This document shows, piece after piece, positions 8,244 to 19,397 of a DNA stretch of 64,000 nt; within the stretch, counting starts at the first letter, position 1; every line of letters begins with the position of its first letter. A program made the position numbers and the translations under genes. The notes under the pieces are model-generated. The model worked only from the letters and a program-made list of their open reading frames with translations. It made no database searches and was not told where the DNA came from. Location of the stretch: the NCBI GenBank assembly GCA_030841035.1, contig JAVEDI010000060.1:1-64000 (forward strand). Reading direction: 5' to 3'. This stretch comes from Actinomycetota bacterium (GTDB lineage: Bacteria; Actinomycetota; Actinomycetes; JACCUZ01).

Positions 8244-10004
8244 GTGCTCGAGGAGATGCGCATCCGCGGCCTCGGCGTCATCGCCGACGCCGTCCTCGAG
8301 CTCGGGCCCGGCCTGACGGTCATCACCGGCGAGACCGGAGCCGGCAAGACGATGGTCGTCACCGGCCTCGGCCTGCTCTTCGGCGGGCGCGCGGACAGCG
8401 GCGTCGTACGGCCCGGAGTGGACCGCGCGTGGGTCGAGGGCCGGCTCGCGCTGGGCCCCGACGACGTTGCCACGCGGCGGGCCCTCGAGGCCGGGGCCGA
8501 GCTGGACGACGGGGCCCTGCTGCTGGCGCGCAGCCTCAGCGGCGAGGGCAGGTCGCGGGCGTACGTCGGTGGTCGCTCGGTGCCCGCCGCGGTGCTCGCC
8601 GAGCTGGCCGAGAGCAGCCTGGCCGTGCACGGCCAGTCGGACCAGTCACGGCTGCTGCGACCGTCACACCAACGGGAGGCGCTCGACCGCTACGCGGGCG
8701 ACCCGGTCGCGCGCCCGCTCGGGCGCTACGCCGCGGGCTACAGCGAGCTGCGCGACCTCGAGGCGGAGCTCGCGGCGCTGAGGGAGCGCGCCCGGGAGCG
8801 CGAGCAGGAGGCCGACCTGTTGCGGTTCGGCCTGGAGGAGATCGAGGCGCTGGACCCGCAGCCGGGCGAGGAGCTCGCCCTGGCCGAGGAGGAGGACCGG
8901 CTCGGGCACGCCGACACGCTCCGGGCCGCGGCCAGCACCGCGCACGAGGCACTGCTGCGCGACAGCGACGCGACGGCGTCGGAGGGCCAGGACGCCACGG
9001 CTCTGGTCGCGGCCGCCCGGGCCAGCCTCGAGTCCGCGGGCGCCCACGACCGCGAGCTGGAGGCGCTCTCCCGCCGGGTCGCCGAGGTGGGCTACCTGCT
9101 GACCGACGTCGCGGGCGACCTGGCGTCCTACGTCGCAGGCCTCGAGGTCGACCCGGCGCGGCTCGACGTCGTGGCGCAGCGGCGCGGGGTGCTGATGCGG
9201 CTGATCCGCAAGTACGGCGCTGCCGCGGGGACCGTCGACGAGGTGCTCGCCTGGTCCGCGCGCGCCGCGGCGCGGCTGCTGATGCTCGACGGTGCCGAGG
9301 ACCGTGTCACCGAGCTGGCCACGCGGCGTACGGCGCTGGTGGTGCAGCTCGCCGCGCTGGGGGGCCAGGTGTCCGCCGCCAGGTCAGCGGCGGCGAAGCG
9401 GTTCGCCGAAGCGGTCACCGCCGAGCTGCCGGCGCTGGCGATGCGCGACGCGACGGTGACGGTGGCCGTCTCGCAGACCGTCGCGGGAGACCTGGTGCCG
9501 TGGCTGGAGGTCGGCGAGCGGCGGCTGGCGTTCGGCTCGCACGGACTGGACGACGTCGAGATGCTGCTCCGCCCGCACAAGGGGGCGCCGGCGCGGGCTC
9601 TGCAGCGCGGCGCCTCCGGTGGGGAGCTGTCGCGGGTCATGCTGGCGGTCGAGGTGGTCCTGGCCGGCGGGGACCCGGTGCCGACGCTGGTCTTCGACGA
9701 GGTCGACGCCGGCGTCGGCGGGCGCGCGGCGGTCGAGGTGGGGTCCCGGCTGGCCGCGCTCGCACGCACCGCTCAGGTGCTGGTCGTGACCCACCTGCCG
9801 CAGGTCGCGGCGTTCGCCGACCAGCACCTCGTGGTGCGCAAGGCCAGTGACGGGGCCGTGACCAGCAGCGGCGTCACCCGCCTCGACGAGACCGGCCGGC
9901 TGCAGGAGCTCTCCCGGATGCTGGCCGGGCTGGAGGAGTCCGAGGCCGCCCAGGCCCACGCGCAGGAGCTGCTCGCGGTGGCCCGCGCCGCCAAGGCGGT
10001 CTGA
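8244..10004 (+). CDS. recN: DNA repair protein RecN
   Basis: RecN is an SMC-like ATPase in double-strand break repair. Walker A GETGAGKT is at residues 29-36. The ABC signature region (GGELSRVML) and Walker B LVFDEVDAGVGG lie near residues 455-490. A long central coiled coil (residues about 160-380) links the ATPase halves. The 586-residue length is normal. The GTG start lacks an SD sequence but has TAGGCT six bases upstream, so a leaderless mRNA is likely. No SOS box was recognised upstream. Confidence 0.96.
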   Translation: MLEEMRIRGLGVIADAVLELGPGLTVITGETGAGKTMVVTGLGLLFGGRADSGVVRPGVDRAWVEGRLALGPDDVATRRALEAGAELDDGALLLARSLSGEGRSRAYVGGRSVPAAVLAELAESSLAVHGQSDQSRLLRPSHQREALDRYAGDPVARPLGRYAAGYSELRDLEAELAALRERAREREQEADLLRFGLEEIEALDPQPGEELALAEEEDRLGHADTLRAAASTAHEALLRDSDATASEGQDATALVAAARASLESAGAHDRELEALSRRVAEVGYLLTDVAGDLASYVAGLEVDPARLDVVAQRRGVLMRLIRKYGAAAGTVDEVLAWSARAAARLLMLDGAEDRVTELATRRTALVVQLAALGGQVSAARSAAAKRFAEAVTAELPALAMRDATVTVAVSQTVAGDLVPWLEVGERRLAFGSHGLDDVEMLLRPHKGAPARALQRGASGGELSRVMLAVEVVLAGGDPVPTLVFDEVDAGVGGRAAVEVGSRLAALARTAQVLVVTHLPQVAAFADQHLVVRKASDGAVTSSGVTRLDETGRLQELSRMLAGLEESEAAQAHAQELLAVARAAKAV

Positions 10005-10020
10005 GCCCCGCCGCTGTGCC

Positions 10021-10053
10021 GTGATCGTGAGGGCGTTCCCGGTGATCGTGAGG
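10021..10053 (+). repeat. Two solo arms of the 53-bp element
   Basis: GTGATCGTGAGG occurs at 10021-10032 and 10042-10053. Both are in the same orientation as the left arm of the complete element at 10064, with about 21-22 bp periodicity. Neither has a partner right arm, so they look like decayed or half copies. Confidence 0.85.
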
Positions 10054-10063
10054 CCCGTTCCCG

Positions 10064-10116
10064 GTGATCGTGAGGGGATCCGGCACCGATTACGTGCCGG
10101 ATCCCCTCACGATCAC
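10064..10116. repeat. 53-bp palindromic element, copy A
   Basis: This is a perfect 23-bp inverted repeat (10064-10086 with 10094-10116) with a 7-nt loop. The outer arm is GTGATCGTGAGG, the middle GGATC/GATCC, and the inner stem is CGGCAC/GTGCCG. It lies between recN and steA and has no T tract. Four more copies of identical length lie elsewhere in the window. Confidence 0.9.
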
Positions 10117-10140
10117 GGGTGGGCGGGCCCGCGGGCTGGC

Positions 10141-10216
10141 GGGCCCTCGGGGCGGGCGGGGCGGGCGGGGCGGGCGGGGCCGGCGGGCGGGCCTGGCGGG
10201 GACGGCGGGGACGGGG
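10141..10216 (+). repeat. G-rich low-complexity tract
   Basis: This tract consists mainly of GGGGCGGGC-type units with more than ten runs of three or more G on the plus strand. It could form G-quadruplexes or reflect slippage. It lies directly before the presumed steA promoter. Confidence 0.7.
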
Positions 10217-10234
10217 GTGTCACGGATGTGACAC
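10217..10234. promoter_or_regulatory. Palindrome upstream of steA
   Basis: GTGTCAC-GGAT-GTGACAC is a perfect 7-bp inverted repeat with a 4-base spacer, about 55 bp before the steA start. It could be an operator. It is not a CRP/GlxR site, where the half-sites face the other way (TGTGA-N6-TCACA). Confidence 0.4.
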
Positions 10235-10288
10235 GCGGGGCGGCTGGGGTCCATGGTTTTCCTGGGACCACCTGGCACGATGCCGGTG

Positions 10289-11505
10289 ATGCGACTAGGA
10301 ACCCTGCGCCGATCCCGCAAGCCCCCCGTCCTGCCCGGGCTGCACGGCGTCGCGCGCCTCGACGCGGTGCGCCGGGACCCCGCCGCGCGGGAACTGAGCG
10401 CCCGCGAGCTCGCCAAGCGGCTGCGCCCGGGCGAGATCGCGGTCATCGACCACCTGGACCTGGACAAGGTGACGGCCGAGCTGCTGCTCGCCGCCCGTCC
10501 GGCGGCGGTCGTCAACGCGGCGGCGAGCACCAGCGGCCGCTACCCGAACCTCGGCCCCGAGATCGTGGTCTCCGCCGGCATCCCGCTGCTCGACCGGGTC
10601 GGGCCCGACGCACTGCGCGGCCTGGTCGACGGCGAGCGGCTGCGGCTCGACGGCGACACGCTCTACCGGGGCGAGGACCCGATCGCCCGCGGTGACCTGC
10701 TCACCGTCCAGACCGTGCAGAGCGCGATGGATCGGGCCCGCGACGGGCTGATGTTCCAGCTACGGGCCTTCGCCGCCAACGCCACCGAGCACCTGGGCAG
10801 CGAGCGCGACCTGCTGCTCGACGGCGCGGGTGTGCCCGAGCTGCGCACGCCGATCGAGGGACGGCCGGTGCTCGTGGTGGTCCGCGGGTCCGGCTGGCGC
10901 CAGGACCTGGCCGGCCTGCGTGGCTACCTGCGGGAGATGGACCCGGTGCTCGTCGGCGTCGACGAGGGAGCTGACGCCCTGATCGAGACGGGTCACCGCC
11001 CAGACATCGTCGTCGGCGACCTCACCGAGGTGTCCGACGCCGCGCTCACCTGCGGGGCCGAGCTCGTGCTGCACGTCTCACGCGACGGGCGCGCGCCGGC
11101 CCGGGCACGCCTCGACGAGCTCGGCGCCGAGCACGCCGTCTTCACCGCGACAGGTACCGGCGAGGACCTGGCGCTGCTGCTGGCCGACAGCGCCGGCGCC
11201 TCGGTCATCGTGCTGGCCGGCTCGCACGCCTCGCTCCGCGAGTTCATCGACCACAGCCGAGACGAGATGCCCGGCACCTTCCTGACCCGGCTGCGGGTGG
11301 GGACCACCCTGGTCGACGCTCGTGCGGTCGCGCAGATCTACCGTCATCGCGTCGCGACGTGGCCGCTGCTGCTGCTGCTGTCGGTCGCGATCGGCGCGCT
11401 CGTCGCCGCGCTCGTGCTGACCGGTGTCCAGGGCTTCGCCGGCACCCCGCTGGGCGACTGGTGGGACAGCGCCGTCACGTGGGTGCAGCAAGGCGTCGGC
11501 GGCCG

Positions 11506-11509
<4 letters not shown>
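10289..11509 (+). CDS. steA: SteA-like septation protein (Rv1697 family)
   Basis: The protein has about 406 residues. The N-terminal and central part belongs to the thiamin pyrophosphokinase-like SteA family (GEIAVIDHLDLDKVTAELL, HRPDIVVGDLTEVSDAAL). A single membrane segment lies near residues 355-380 (WPLLLLLSVAIGALVAALVL). In Corynebacterium SteA works with the next-gene product SteB in cell separation and cell-wall hydrolase control. I chose the ATG at 10289 because CACGAT ends six bases before it; earlier in-frame starts exist at 10253 and 10280. It overlaps the next gene by ATGA. Confidence 0.85.
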
Positions 11510-14214
<2,705 letters not shown>

Positions 14215-14215
<1 letters not shown>

Positions 14216-14865
14216 TGTCCGATCACCTGCGGCTCGCCGACGAGCCGGCGCAGCTGACGGTCGTGACCCGCGAGACGGTGTACCACGGGTCGGTGTGGGA
14301 CGTGCGACGTGACCGCGTCGACCTCGGTGACGGGCAGACCGTCACCCGTGAGGTCGTTGTGCACACGGGGGCGGTCGGCATCATCGCCCTCGACGACGAG
14401 GACCGCGTGCTGCTGCTGCGCCAGTACCGCCACCCGGTGCGCGCCTACCTCTGGGAGCCCCCCGCCGGACTGCTCGACGTCAAGGGCGAGTCCGCGCTGG
14501 ACTGTGCTCGTCGGGAGCTGGCCGAGGAGGCGCACCTGCGCGCTGACGAGTGGCACGTGCTCGTCGACTTCTACAACTCCCCGGGCGGCAGCACGGAGGC
14601 GTTCCGCTGCTTCCTGGCCCGTCGCCTGCACCCGGTACCCGAGCACGAGCGGCACGAGGGTGAGGGCGAGGAGCGCGACATGCCGAGCACCTGGGTGCCT
14701 CTCGAGGAGGCGCGAGACCTGGTGCTCGCCGGACGGCTGCACAACCCGACCGCCGTCGCCGGCATCCTGGCCGCTGTGGTGGGGCGTGACCTGGGCTGGT
14801 CCAGGCTGCGGGCGGCGGACAGCCCGTGGCCGCAGCGGTCCGCGGGCCGCTGGGGCGATGGGTGA
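14215..14865 (+). CDS. Nudix hydrolase, probable ADP-ribose pyrophosphatase
   Basis: The 216-residue protein has a Nudix box (GLLDVKGE, then ARRELAEEAHL) around residues 88-111. All the metal-binding Glu residues are present, though the usual Gly after EE is Ala. The N-terminal strands and the GGSTE loop are as in ADP-ribose pyrophosphatases, and Rv1700 at the same place in M. tuberculosis is an ADPRase. It would cleave ADP-ribose to AMP and ribose 5-phosphate. It is tightly coupled to pyrG (1-base overlap). Only the exact nucleotide substrate is uncertain. Confidence 0.9.
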
Positions 14866-14894
14866 CCGCGGGCGCGGAGGGAGCCCTGCGGTGC

Positions 14895-14925
14895 TTGACG
14901 GCCATGCTGCGCGGGGGTCTACCGT
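14895..14925 (+). promoter_or_regulatory. Predicted strong sigma-A type promoter
   Basis: TTGACG (14895-14900) and TACCGT (14920-14925) are separated by 19 bp, close to the actinobacterial consensus TTGACN-N18-TANNNT. Transcription would start near 14932 and run into the micro-ORF at 14971. It is one of the best -35/-10 pairs I can see in the window. Confidence 0.55.
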
Positions 14926-14970
14926 CCTGATTGTCTGATTCCGCGTGCTGGTGGAAGGAGACGAGGCCCT

Positions 14971-15015
14971 ATGACGACTCCGCACCGCTCCTGCGTCGAA
15001 CCAGAAGGCCCGTAA
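14971..15015 (+). CDS. Possible 14-codon micro-ORF
   Basis: ATG at 14971 encodes MTTPHRSCVEPEGP and then TAA. AAGGAG lies 10 bases upstream, a near-ideal ribosome site, and a good promoter lies 46 bp before it. A 13-bp hairpin follows 20 bp after the stop. The downstream gene is on the other strand, so this is not an obvious leader for it. It may be a small protein, a leftover leader peptide or the 5' part of a small RNA. I do not recognise the sequence. Confidence 0.4.
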   Translation: MTTPHRSCVEPEGP

Positions 15016-15035
15016 AGGCCACCGAGACCCTGCGA

Positions 15036-15074
15036 GGAAGGCCGGGGCATGCGTCCGCGCAGCCCTGGCCTTCC
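15036..15074 (+). terminator. Hairpin terminator-like element after micro-ORF
   Basis: GGAAGGCCGGGGC (15036-15048) pairs with GCCCTGGCCTTCC (15062-15074), 13 bp with one G-U pair and a 13-nt loop. There is no T tract. It lies between the micro-ORF and the convergent secreted-protein gene and could stop both transcripts. Confidence 0.55.
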
Positions 15075-15106
15075 GCGTGTCCGGACGCCCCTCCGGGCGC
15101 AGCCGG

Positions 15107-15655
15107 TCAGCGGTTGACCCAGGGACCCATCCTGCGCGCGCCCGGCGCGACGTCGGCGGCGCGCGGGTCGCCCGGCCTCGGGTCGATGCGCACGTGCACC
15201 CGTAGCCGCAGCGGGTCGCCGAGGCAGCGCGCCGGGACGGTGAACCGGGTGACGTCACGCGCGGCCGAGACGCTGACCCGCTCCCCGACGCACGCCGTCG
15301 GCGCCCCGTGCAGCGCGCCCCAGCCGCGCGCCAGCCGCAGGTCGGGAGCCTCGTCGGACTGGTAGTGGACGCGGACGTAGAACTCGGGACCGACGTACCG
15401 GGCGCCGGTGTCGAAGGCGACCCGCACGGCCCCGGGAGCCCCGGAGTCGAACCGCAGGTCACGGTGGCGGATCCGGACGGTCACCTGGGCGTGGTGCTGC
15501 ACGGTGACGCGCGTGACGTCGGCGGGCAGCCGGGTGTCGAGCACCCGGTCGCCGAACCAGCGGCTGTCCGCCGTGGCCGGGGCCGGGGACGCGACGCTCA
15601 GACACAGCGCCGTGGCGAGGACGGCCAGGGCGCTGCCACGTCGGCGGGTCGTCAC
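15107..15655 (-). CDS. Secreted hypothetical protein
   Basis: The 182-residue protein has a clear Sec signal peptide: VTTRRRG, a hydrophobic core ALAVLATALCLSVA, and an Ala-rich cleavage site after PAPATA. The mature part (~150 residues) is beta-rich, with patterns such as VTRVTVQHHAQVTVRIRHRD and PLRLRVHVRID. It contains two Cys (CVGE and CLGD) that could form a disulfide. I do not recognise a family. The GTG at 15655 was chosen because it gives a complete signal peptide. It diverges from ald. Confidence 0.72.
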   Translation of the reverse strand: MTTRRRGSALAVLATALCLSVASPAPATADSRWFGDRVLDTRLPADVTRVTVQHHAQVTVRIRHRDLRFDSGAPGAVRVAFDTGARYVGPEFYVRVHYQSDEAPDLRLARGWGALHGAPTACVGERVSVSAARDVTRFTVPARCLGDPLRLRVHVRIDPRPGDPRAADVAPGARRMGPWVNR

Positions 15656-15835
15656 GGACCGACCCCTGCCCGCTTCCAGCCGTCTCACTCCCGGCCTGCG
15701 CCCGCGTTGCACCGCGAAGCGGGGCGCGGCGGCCAGGATTAGACTCCGGGCCGCCCCCGGCGCCTGCCGGCGGCCGGGCGCCGACAACGAGGTCGGGGCC
15801 AGTGACACCTGGCGACATGAAGGACGTTGATAGCC

Positions 15836-16951
15836 GTGAAGGTGGGCATCCCTCGCGAGGTCAAGAACCACGAGTACCGCGTGGCGATCACCCCAGCCGG
15901 CGTGCACGAGCTCGCGCGCAACGGTCACGAGGTCTTCGTGGAGAAGGACGCCGGCTCGGGCTCGTCCATCCCTGACGAGCACTTCGCCGACGCGGGTGCG
16001 CGGATCCTGCCGACCGCGGACGACGTCTGGGCGGCCGGCGACCTGATCCTCAAGGTCAAGGAGCCGATCGAGGAGGAGTACGCCCGGATGCGGGAAGGCC
16101 AGAGCCTCTTCACCTACCTGCACCTCGCCGCGTCCAAGGCGTGCACCGACGCGCTGATCGACCGCAAGGTCACCGGCATCGCCTACGAGACGGTCGAGCT
16201 GCCCGACCACTCCCTCCCGCTGCTCGCGCCCATGTCGGAGGTGGCCGGCCGGCTCGCCCCGCAGGTCGGCGCGCACACGCTGATGCGCGCCGAAGGCGGT
16301 CGCGGAGTCCTGATGGGAGGCGTGTCCGGCGTCTACGCCGCCAAGGTCGTGGTCATCGGCGCCGGAGTCTCCGGCATGAATGCAGCCGCCATCGCGCTCG
16401 GCATGCAGGCCGAGGTGCTGCTGCTCGACAAGAACATCGAGCGGCTGCGCCAGGTCGACCGCATCTACCAGGGTCACGTGCAGACCGTCGCCTCCAACGC
16501 CTACGAGATCGACCGGGCGGTGATCGACGCCGACATGGTGATCGGCGCGGTTCTCGTGCCGGGAGCCAAGGCGCCGACGCTGGTCTCCAACGAGCTGGTC
16601 TCGCGGATGCTGCCCGGCTCGGTGCTCGTCGACATCTCCATCGACCAGGGCGGCTGCTTCGAGGACTCGCGTCCCACCACGCACGCCGACCCGACGTACA
16701 AGGTGCACCAGTCGGTGTTCTACTGCGTCGCGAACATGCCCGGTGCCGTGCCGCACACGTCGACGTACGCGCTGACCACCGTCACGCTGCCCTACGCCGT
16801 CGAGCTGGCCAACCGCGGCTGGCGCGAGGCGCTGCGCCGTGACCCCGCGCTGGCGCAGGGCCTCAACACCTTCGACGGCCGCATCACCTACGGACCTGTC
16901 GCCGAGGCGCACGGGGCGCAGGTCCTGCCGCTGGACGAGGTGCTGGCCTGA
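15836..16951 (+). CDS. ald: Alanine dehydrogenase
   Basis: Ald converts alanine to pyruvate and ammonia with NAD, and reverses this under reducing conditions. The 371-residue protein begins [20 protein letters not shown], typical of Ald. The catalytic residues Lys75 and His96 are present. The NAD-binding motif [10 protein letters not shown] lies near residue 178. The GTG at 15836 has AAGGA upstream; an in-frame TTG at 15827 is less likely. Ald next to xerD and parA is also the Streptomyces order. Confidence 0.96.
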   Translation: MKVGIPREVKNHEYRVAITPAGVHELARNGHEVFVEKDAGSGSSIPDEHFADAGARILPTADDVWAAGDLILKVKEPIEEEYARMREGQSLFTYLHLAASKACTDALIDRKVTGIAYETVELPDHSLPLLAPMSEVAGRLAPQVGAHTLMRAEGGRGVLMGGVSGVYAAKVVVIGAGVSGMNAAAIALGMQAEVLLLDKNIERLRQVDRIYQGHVQTVASNAYEIDRAVIDADMVIGAVLVPGAKAPTLVSNELVSRMLPGSVLVDISIDQGGCFEDSRPTTHADPTYKVHQSVFYCVANMPGAVPHTSTYALTTVTLPYAVELANRGWREALRRDPALAQGLNTFDGRITYGPVAEAHGAQVLPLDEVLA

Positions 16952-17000
16952 GCACGGCAGCCCGGCGCGCCCTCCCGGTACGACGTCGCGGCGGCGCCGC

Positions 17001-17924
17001 GTGAGCACGCCGTTGCAGGAGGCCCTGCGGGCCTACCTCGACCACCTGACGGTCGAGCGTGGGCTCGCGCCGAACACCCTCTCGTCCTACCGGCGCGACC
17101 TTCGCCGGTACGTCGGCCACCTCGCGAGGCGCGGCGTGACCTCCCCCGAGGACGTCTCGGAGGCCGACGTGACGGCGTTCCTCCTCGCCCTGCGCGAGGG
17201 CGACGACGAGCACCCACCGCTGGCGTCGAACTCCTCCGCGCGGGCCGTGGTGGCCGTACGCGGCCTGCACCGCTTCCTGCTGCGCGAGGGACACGCGACC
17301 GTGGACCCGGCGCGGGGCGTGCGGCCGCCACCGCCCGCCAAGCGGCTCCCCAAGGCGATCAGCGTCGAGGACGTCGAGTCGCTGCTGATGGCGGCGGGCG
17401 CCGAGGAGACACCGCGGGCGGTGCGCGACCGGGCGCTGCTCGAGGTGTTGTACGGGAGCGGGGCGCGCATCTCCGAGGCGATCGGGCTGGACGTCGACGA
17501 GCTCGATCTGGAGTCCGGGACGGTGCGGCTGCTCGGCAAGGGCAGCAAGGAGCGGATCGTGCCGCTGGGGTCCTTCGCGCGGGAGGCGGTCTCGGCGTAC
17601 CTCGTGCGGGCCCGTCCGTCGCTGGTCGCGGGGGGCCCCGGCTCGCCCGCGCTGTTCCTCAACGCGCGCGGCGGCCGGCTGTCGCGTCAGAGCGCCTGGA
17701 CCGTGCTGCGCGCCGCTGCCGAGAAGGCCGGCCTGCGCAAGGCGATCTCGCCGCACACCCTGCGCCACTCGTTCGCCACGCACCTGCTCGACGGTGGCGC
17801 CGACGTCCGCGTGGTCCAGGAGCTGCTGGGGCACGCGTCGGTGACGACGACCCAGATCTACACGCTGGTCACGGTCGACCGGCTGCGGGAGGTCTACGCG
17901 AGCGCGCACCCCCGGGCCCGCTGA
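17001..17924 (+). CDS. xerD: Site-specific tyrosine recombinase XerD
   Basis: XerD resolves chromosome dimers at dif together with XerC. The protein has 307 residues with the N-terminal SAM-like domain (1-105) and the catalytic domain. The catalytic residues are visible: Arg156 (GARISEA), Lys180 (LLGKGSKE), His251 and Arg254 (HTLRHSF), His277 (LGHASV) and Tyr286 (TTTQIYT). The GTG start lies 49 bp after ald. The xerD-parA-scpAB order is conserved in actinobacteria. No integrase-type arm domain or mobile-element context is seen. Confidence 0.93.
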   Translation: MSTPLQEALRAYLDHLTVERGLAPNTLSSYRRDLRRYVGHLARRGVTSPEDVSEADVTAFLLALREGDDEHPPLASNSSARAVVAVRGLHRFLLREGHATVDPARGVRPPPPAKRLPKAISVEDVESLLMAAGAEETPRAVRDRALLEVLYGSGARISEAIGLDVDELDLESGTVRLLGKGSKERIVPLGSFAREAVSAYLVRARPSLVAGGPGSPALFLNARGGRLSRQSAWTVLRAAAEKAGLRKAISPHTLRHSFATHLLDGGADVRVVQELLGHASVTTTQIYTLVTVDRLREVYASAHPRAR

Positions 17925-17988
17925 GACGCCTCGGGCTCATCGGGCTGTCCTCGGCGTGGCGCCTCGATTCGGGGGAGCGGCCTGCCTA

Positions 17989-18017
17989 CTGTCGCCCCAA
18001 GGTCGGTAGGGCGACAG
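17989..18017. promoter_or_regulatory. Inverted repeat upstream of parA
   Basis: CTGTCGCCC (17989-17997) and GGGCGACAG (18009-18017) form a 9-bp inverted repeat with an 11-base spacer, 34 bp before the parA GTG. TACTGT at 17987-17992 is a possible -10 overlapping the left arm. It could be an operator or a 5'-UTR hairpin. Confidence 0.4.
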
Positions 18018-18051
18018 GCCGACGAGTCGACAAATAGGACGGAGACGGTCC

Positions 18052-19092
18052 GTGAGCACTCAGCCGTTCGAGGCGCTCGAGCCGCGCACCCCGCCGGGAG
18101 ATCCGGCCAGCTCCTCGGACCCGCACGGCCCCGTGCACGCGGACAGCTCCGTGCACCCGGTCGTCCCCGAGGTCACCCTGCCCGCCGAGGTCACCCTGCC
18201 CGCCGACGCCACCCGGACGGTGAGCGGCCCGCCGGTGGCCGGCTCGACGCGCCCGATCGGTCCCACGGGTCGCCCGATGCCGCTGTTCCCCGACCCCGCG
18301 CCGCGCGAGGCGCACGGCCCGGCGCGGGTGATCGCGATGTGCAACCAGAAGGGTGGCGTCGGCAAGACGACGACCACCATCAATCTCGGCGCCGCGCTGG
18401 CGGAGTACGGCCGCAAGGTGCTGCTCGTCGACTTCGACCCCCAGGGGTCGCTCTCGGTCGGCCTGGGCGTCAACCCGCACGAGATCGACCGCACCGTCTA
18501 CAACCTGGTGATGGAGCGCGACGTCGCGATCGAGGACGTCGTGCTCAAGACCAACGTGCCGGGGCTGGACCTGCTGCCGAGCAACATCGACCTGTCGGCC
18601 GCCGAGGTGCAGCTGGTCACGGAGGTGGCCCGCGAGCAGGTCCTGGCTCGGACGCTGGCTCCGGCCGTGCCCGACTACGACTTCATCATCATCGACTGCC
18701 AGCCGTCGCTGGGGCTGCTGACCGTCAACGCGTTGACCGCTGCCCAGGGCGTCATCGTGCCGCTGGAGACGGAGTTCTTCGCGCTGCGCGGTGTGGCCAT
18801 GCTGGTCGAGACGATCCAGAAGGTGCAGGAGCGGCTCAACCAGGATCTGGTGATCGACGGGCTGGTCGCCACCATGTACGACGCGCGCACGGTGCACAGC
18901 CGCGAGGTGCTGGCCCGGCTCGTCGAGGCCTTCGGGGACAAGGTGTTCCACACGGCGATCAGCCGCACCGTGCGCTTCCCCGAGACGACCGTCGCGGGCG
19001 AGCCGATCACGACGTTCGCGACGTCCTCGGGCGGTGCCTACTCCTACCGTCAGCTGGCCAGGGAGGTGCTCGAGCGGTGCCCGGGCACCTGA
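18052..19092 (+). CDS. ParA/Soj-type ATPase (orphan)
   Basis: The 346-residue protein has a disordered Pro-rich N-terminal extension of ~90 residues. A ParA ATPase follows: deviant Walker A KGGVGKTT at 100-107, then VDFDPQGSL, IIIDCQPSLGLLT and the C-terminal TRTVRFPET-like region. No parB follows; the next genes are a small RHH-like gene, scpA and scpB. The chromosomal parAB pair is normally near the origin, so this is the second ParA that sits with condensin genes. It may position or load SMC-ScpAB (inference). An 18-bp in-frame duplication at 18169-18204 gives VTLPAE twice. Confidence 0.88.
   Translation: MSTQPFEALEPRTPPGDPASSSDPHGPVHADSSVHPVVPEVTLPAEVTLPADATRTVSGPPVAGSTRPIGPTGRPMPLFPDPAPREAHGPARVIAMCNQKGGVGKTTTTINLGAALAEYGRKVLLVDFDPQGSLSVGLGVNPHEIDRTVYNLVMERDVAIEDVVLKTNVPGLDLLPSNIDLSAAEVQLVTEVAREQVLARTLAPAVPDYDFIIIDCQPSLGLLTVNALTAAQGVIVPLETEFFALRGVAMLVETIQKVQERLNQDLVIDGLVATMYDARTVHSREVLARLVEAFGDKVFHTAISRTVRFPETTVAGEPITTFATSSGGAYSYRQLAREVLERCPGT
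18169..18204 (+). repeat. 18-bp perfect tandem duplication in parA
   Basis: Two exact copies of an 18-bp unit (18169-18186, 18187-18204) encode Glu-Val-Thr-Leu-Pro-Ala twice in the disordered N-terminus. The identity at every base suggests a recent event. Confidence 0.9.
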
Positions 19093-19397
19093 GCGAGCCC
19101 GTCGGGGAGGCGGCGGCCGGGGCCGAGCAGCCGCCGCGCCCCGCGGCGCAGATCCGCCGGCTGCGCCCGGCGGGTGGTCGCACGAGCGGCCGGGAGCGTC
19201 ACGACGAGAAGATCACCGTCTACGTCTCCCCTGAGGAGCTCTTCGCCCTGGAGCAGGCCCGGCTGGTGCTGCGCGCCGAGCACGGGGTCGCCTTGGACCG
19301 CGGCCGGCTGGTCCGCGAGGCCGTGGCCGAGATGCTGCAGGACCTCGAGGCGCACGGCGAGGACAGCGTCGTCGTACGTCGCCTGCGCCGCCTGTGA
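19077..19397 (+). CDS. Small ribbon-helix-helix-like protein between parA and scpA
   Basis: The 106-residue protein starts at a GTG that overlaps the end of parA by 16 bp, with GGGAGG upstream. After a basic, Pro-rich N-terminus, residues 43-87 have the beta-helix-helix pattern of CopG-like proteins: DEKITVYVSPEELFALEQA, then LDRGRLVREAVAEMLQDLE. RHH proteins bind DNA as dimers and several act as ParA partners on plasmids. That makes a ParA-partner role an attractive inference. It overlaps scpA by GTGA, so four genes from parA to scpB form one coupled set. Confidence 0.75.
   Translation: MPGHLSEPVGEAAAGAEQPPRPAAQIRRLRPAGGRTSGRERHDEKITVYVSPEELFALEQARLVLRAEHGVALDRGRLVREAVAEMLQDLEAHGEDSVVVRRLRRL

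Noticed and set aside
10217-10234. CRP/GlxR site
   Set aside because: The half-sites are in the wrong orientation (TCAC then GTGA); CRP sites are TGTGA-N6-TCACA.
10021-10695. Long plus-strand ORF over the recN-steA gap
   Set aside because: Its product is Gly/Arg/Ala low complexity from the G-rich tract and an out-of-frame reading of steA.
18052-19092. Chromosomal parA of a parABS locus
   Set aside because: No parB or TGTTTCACGTGAAACA-like parS is seen; the genes beside it are scpA and scpB.
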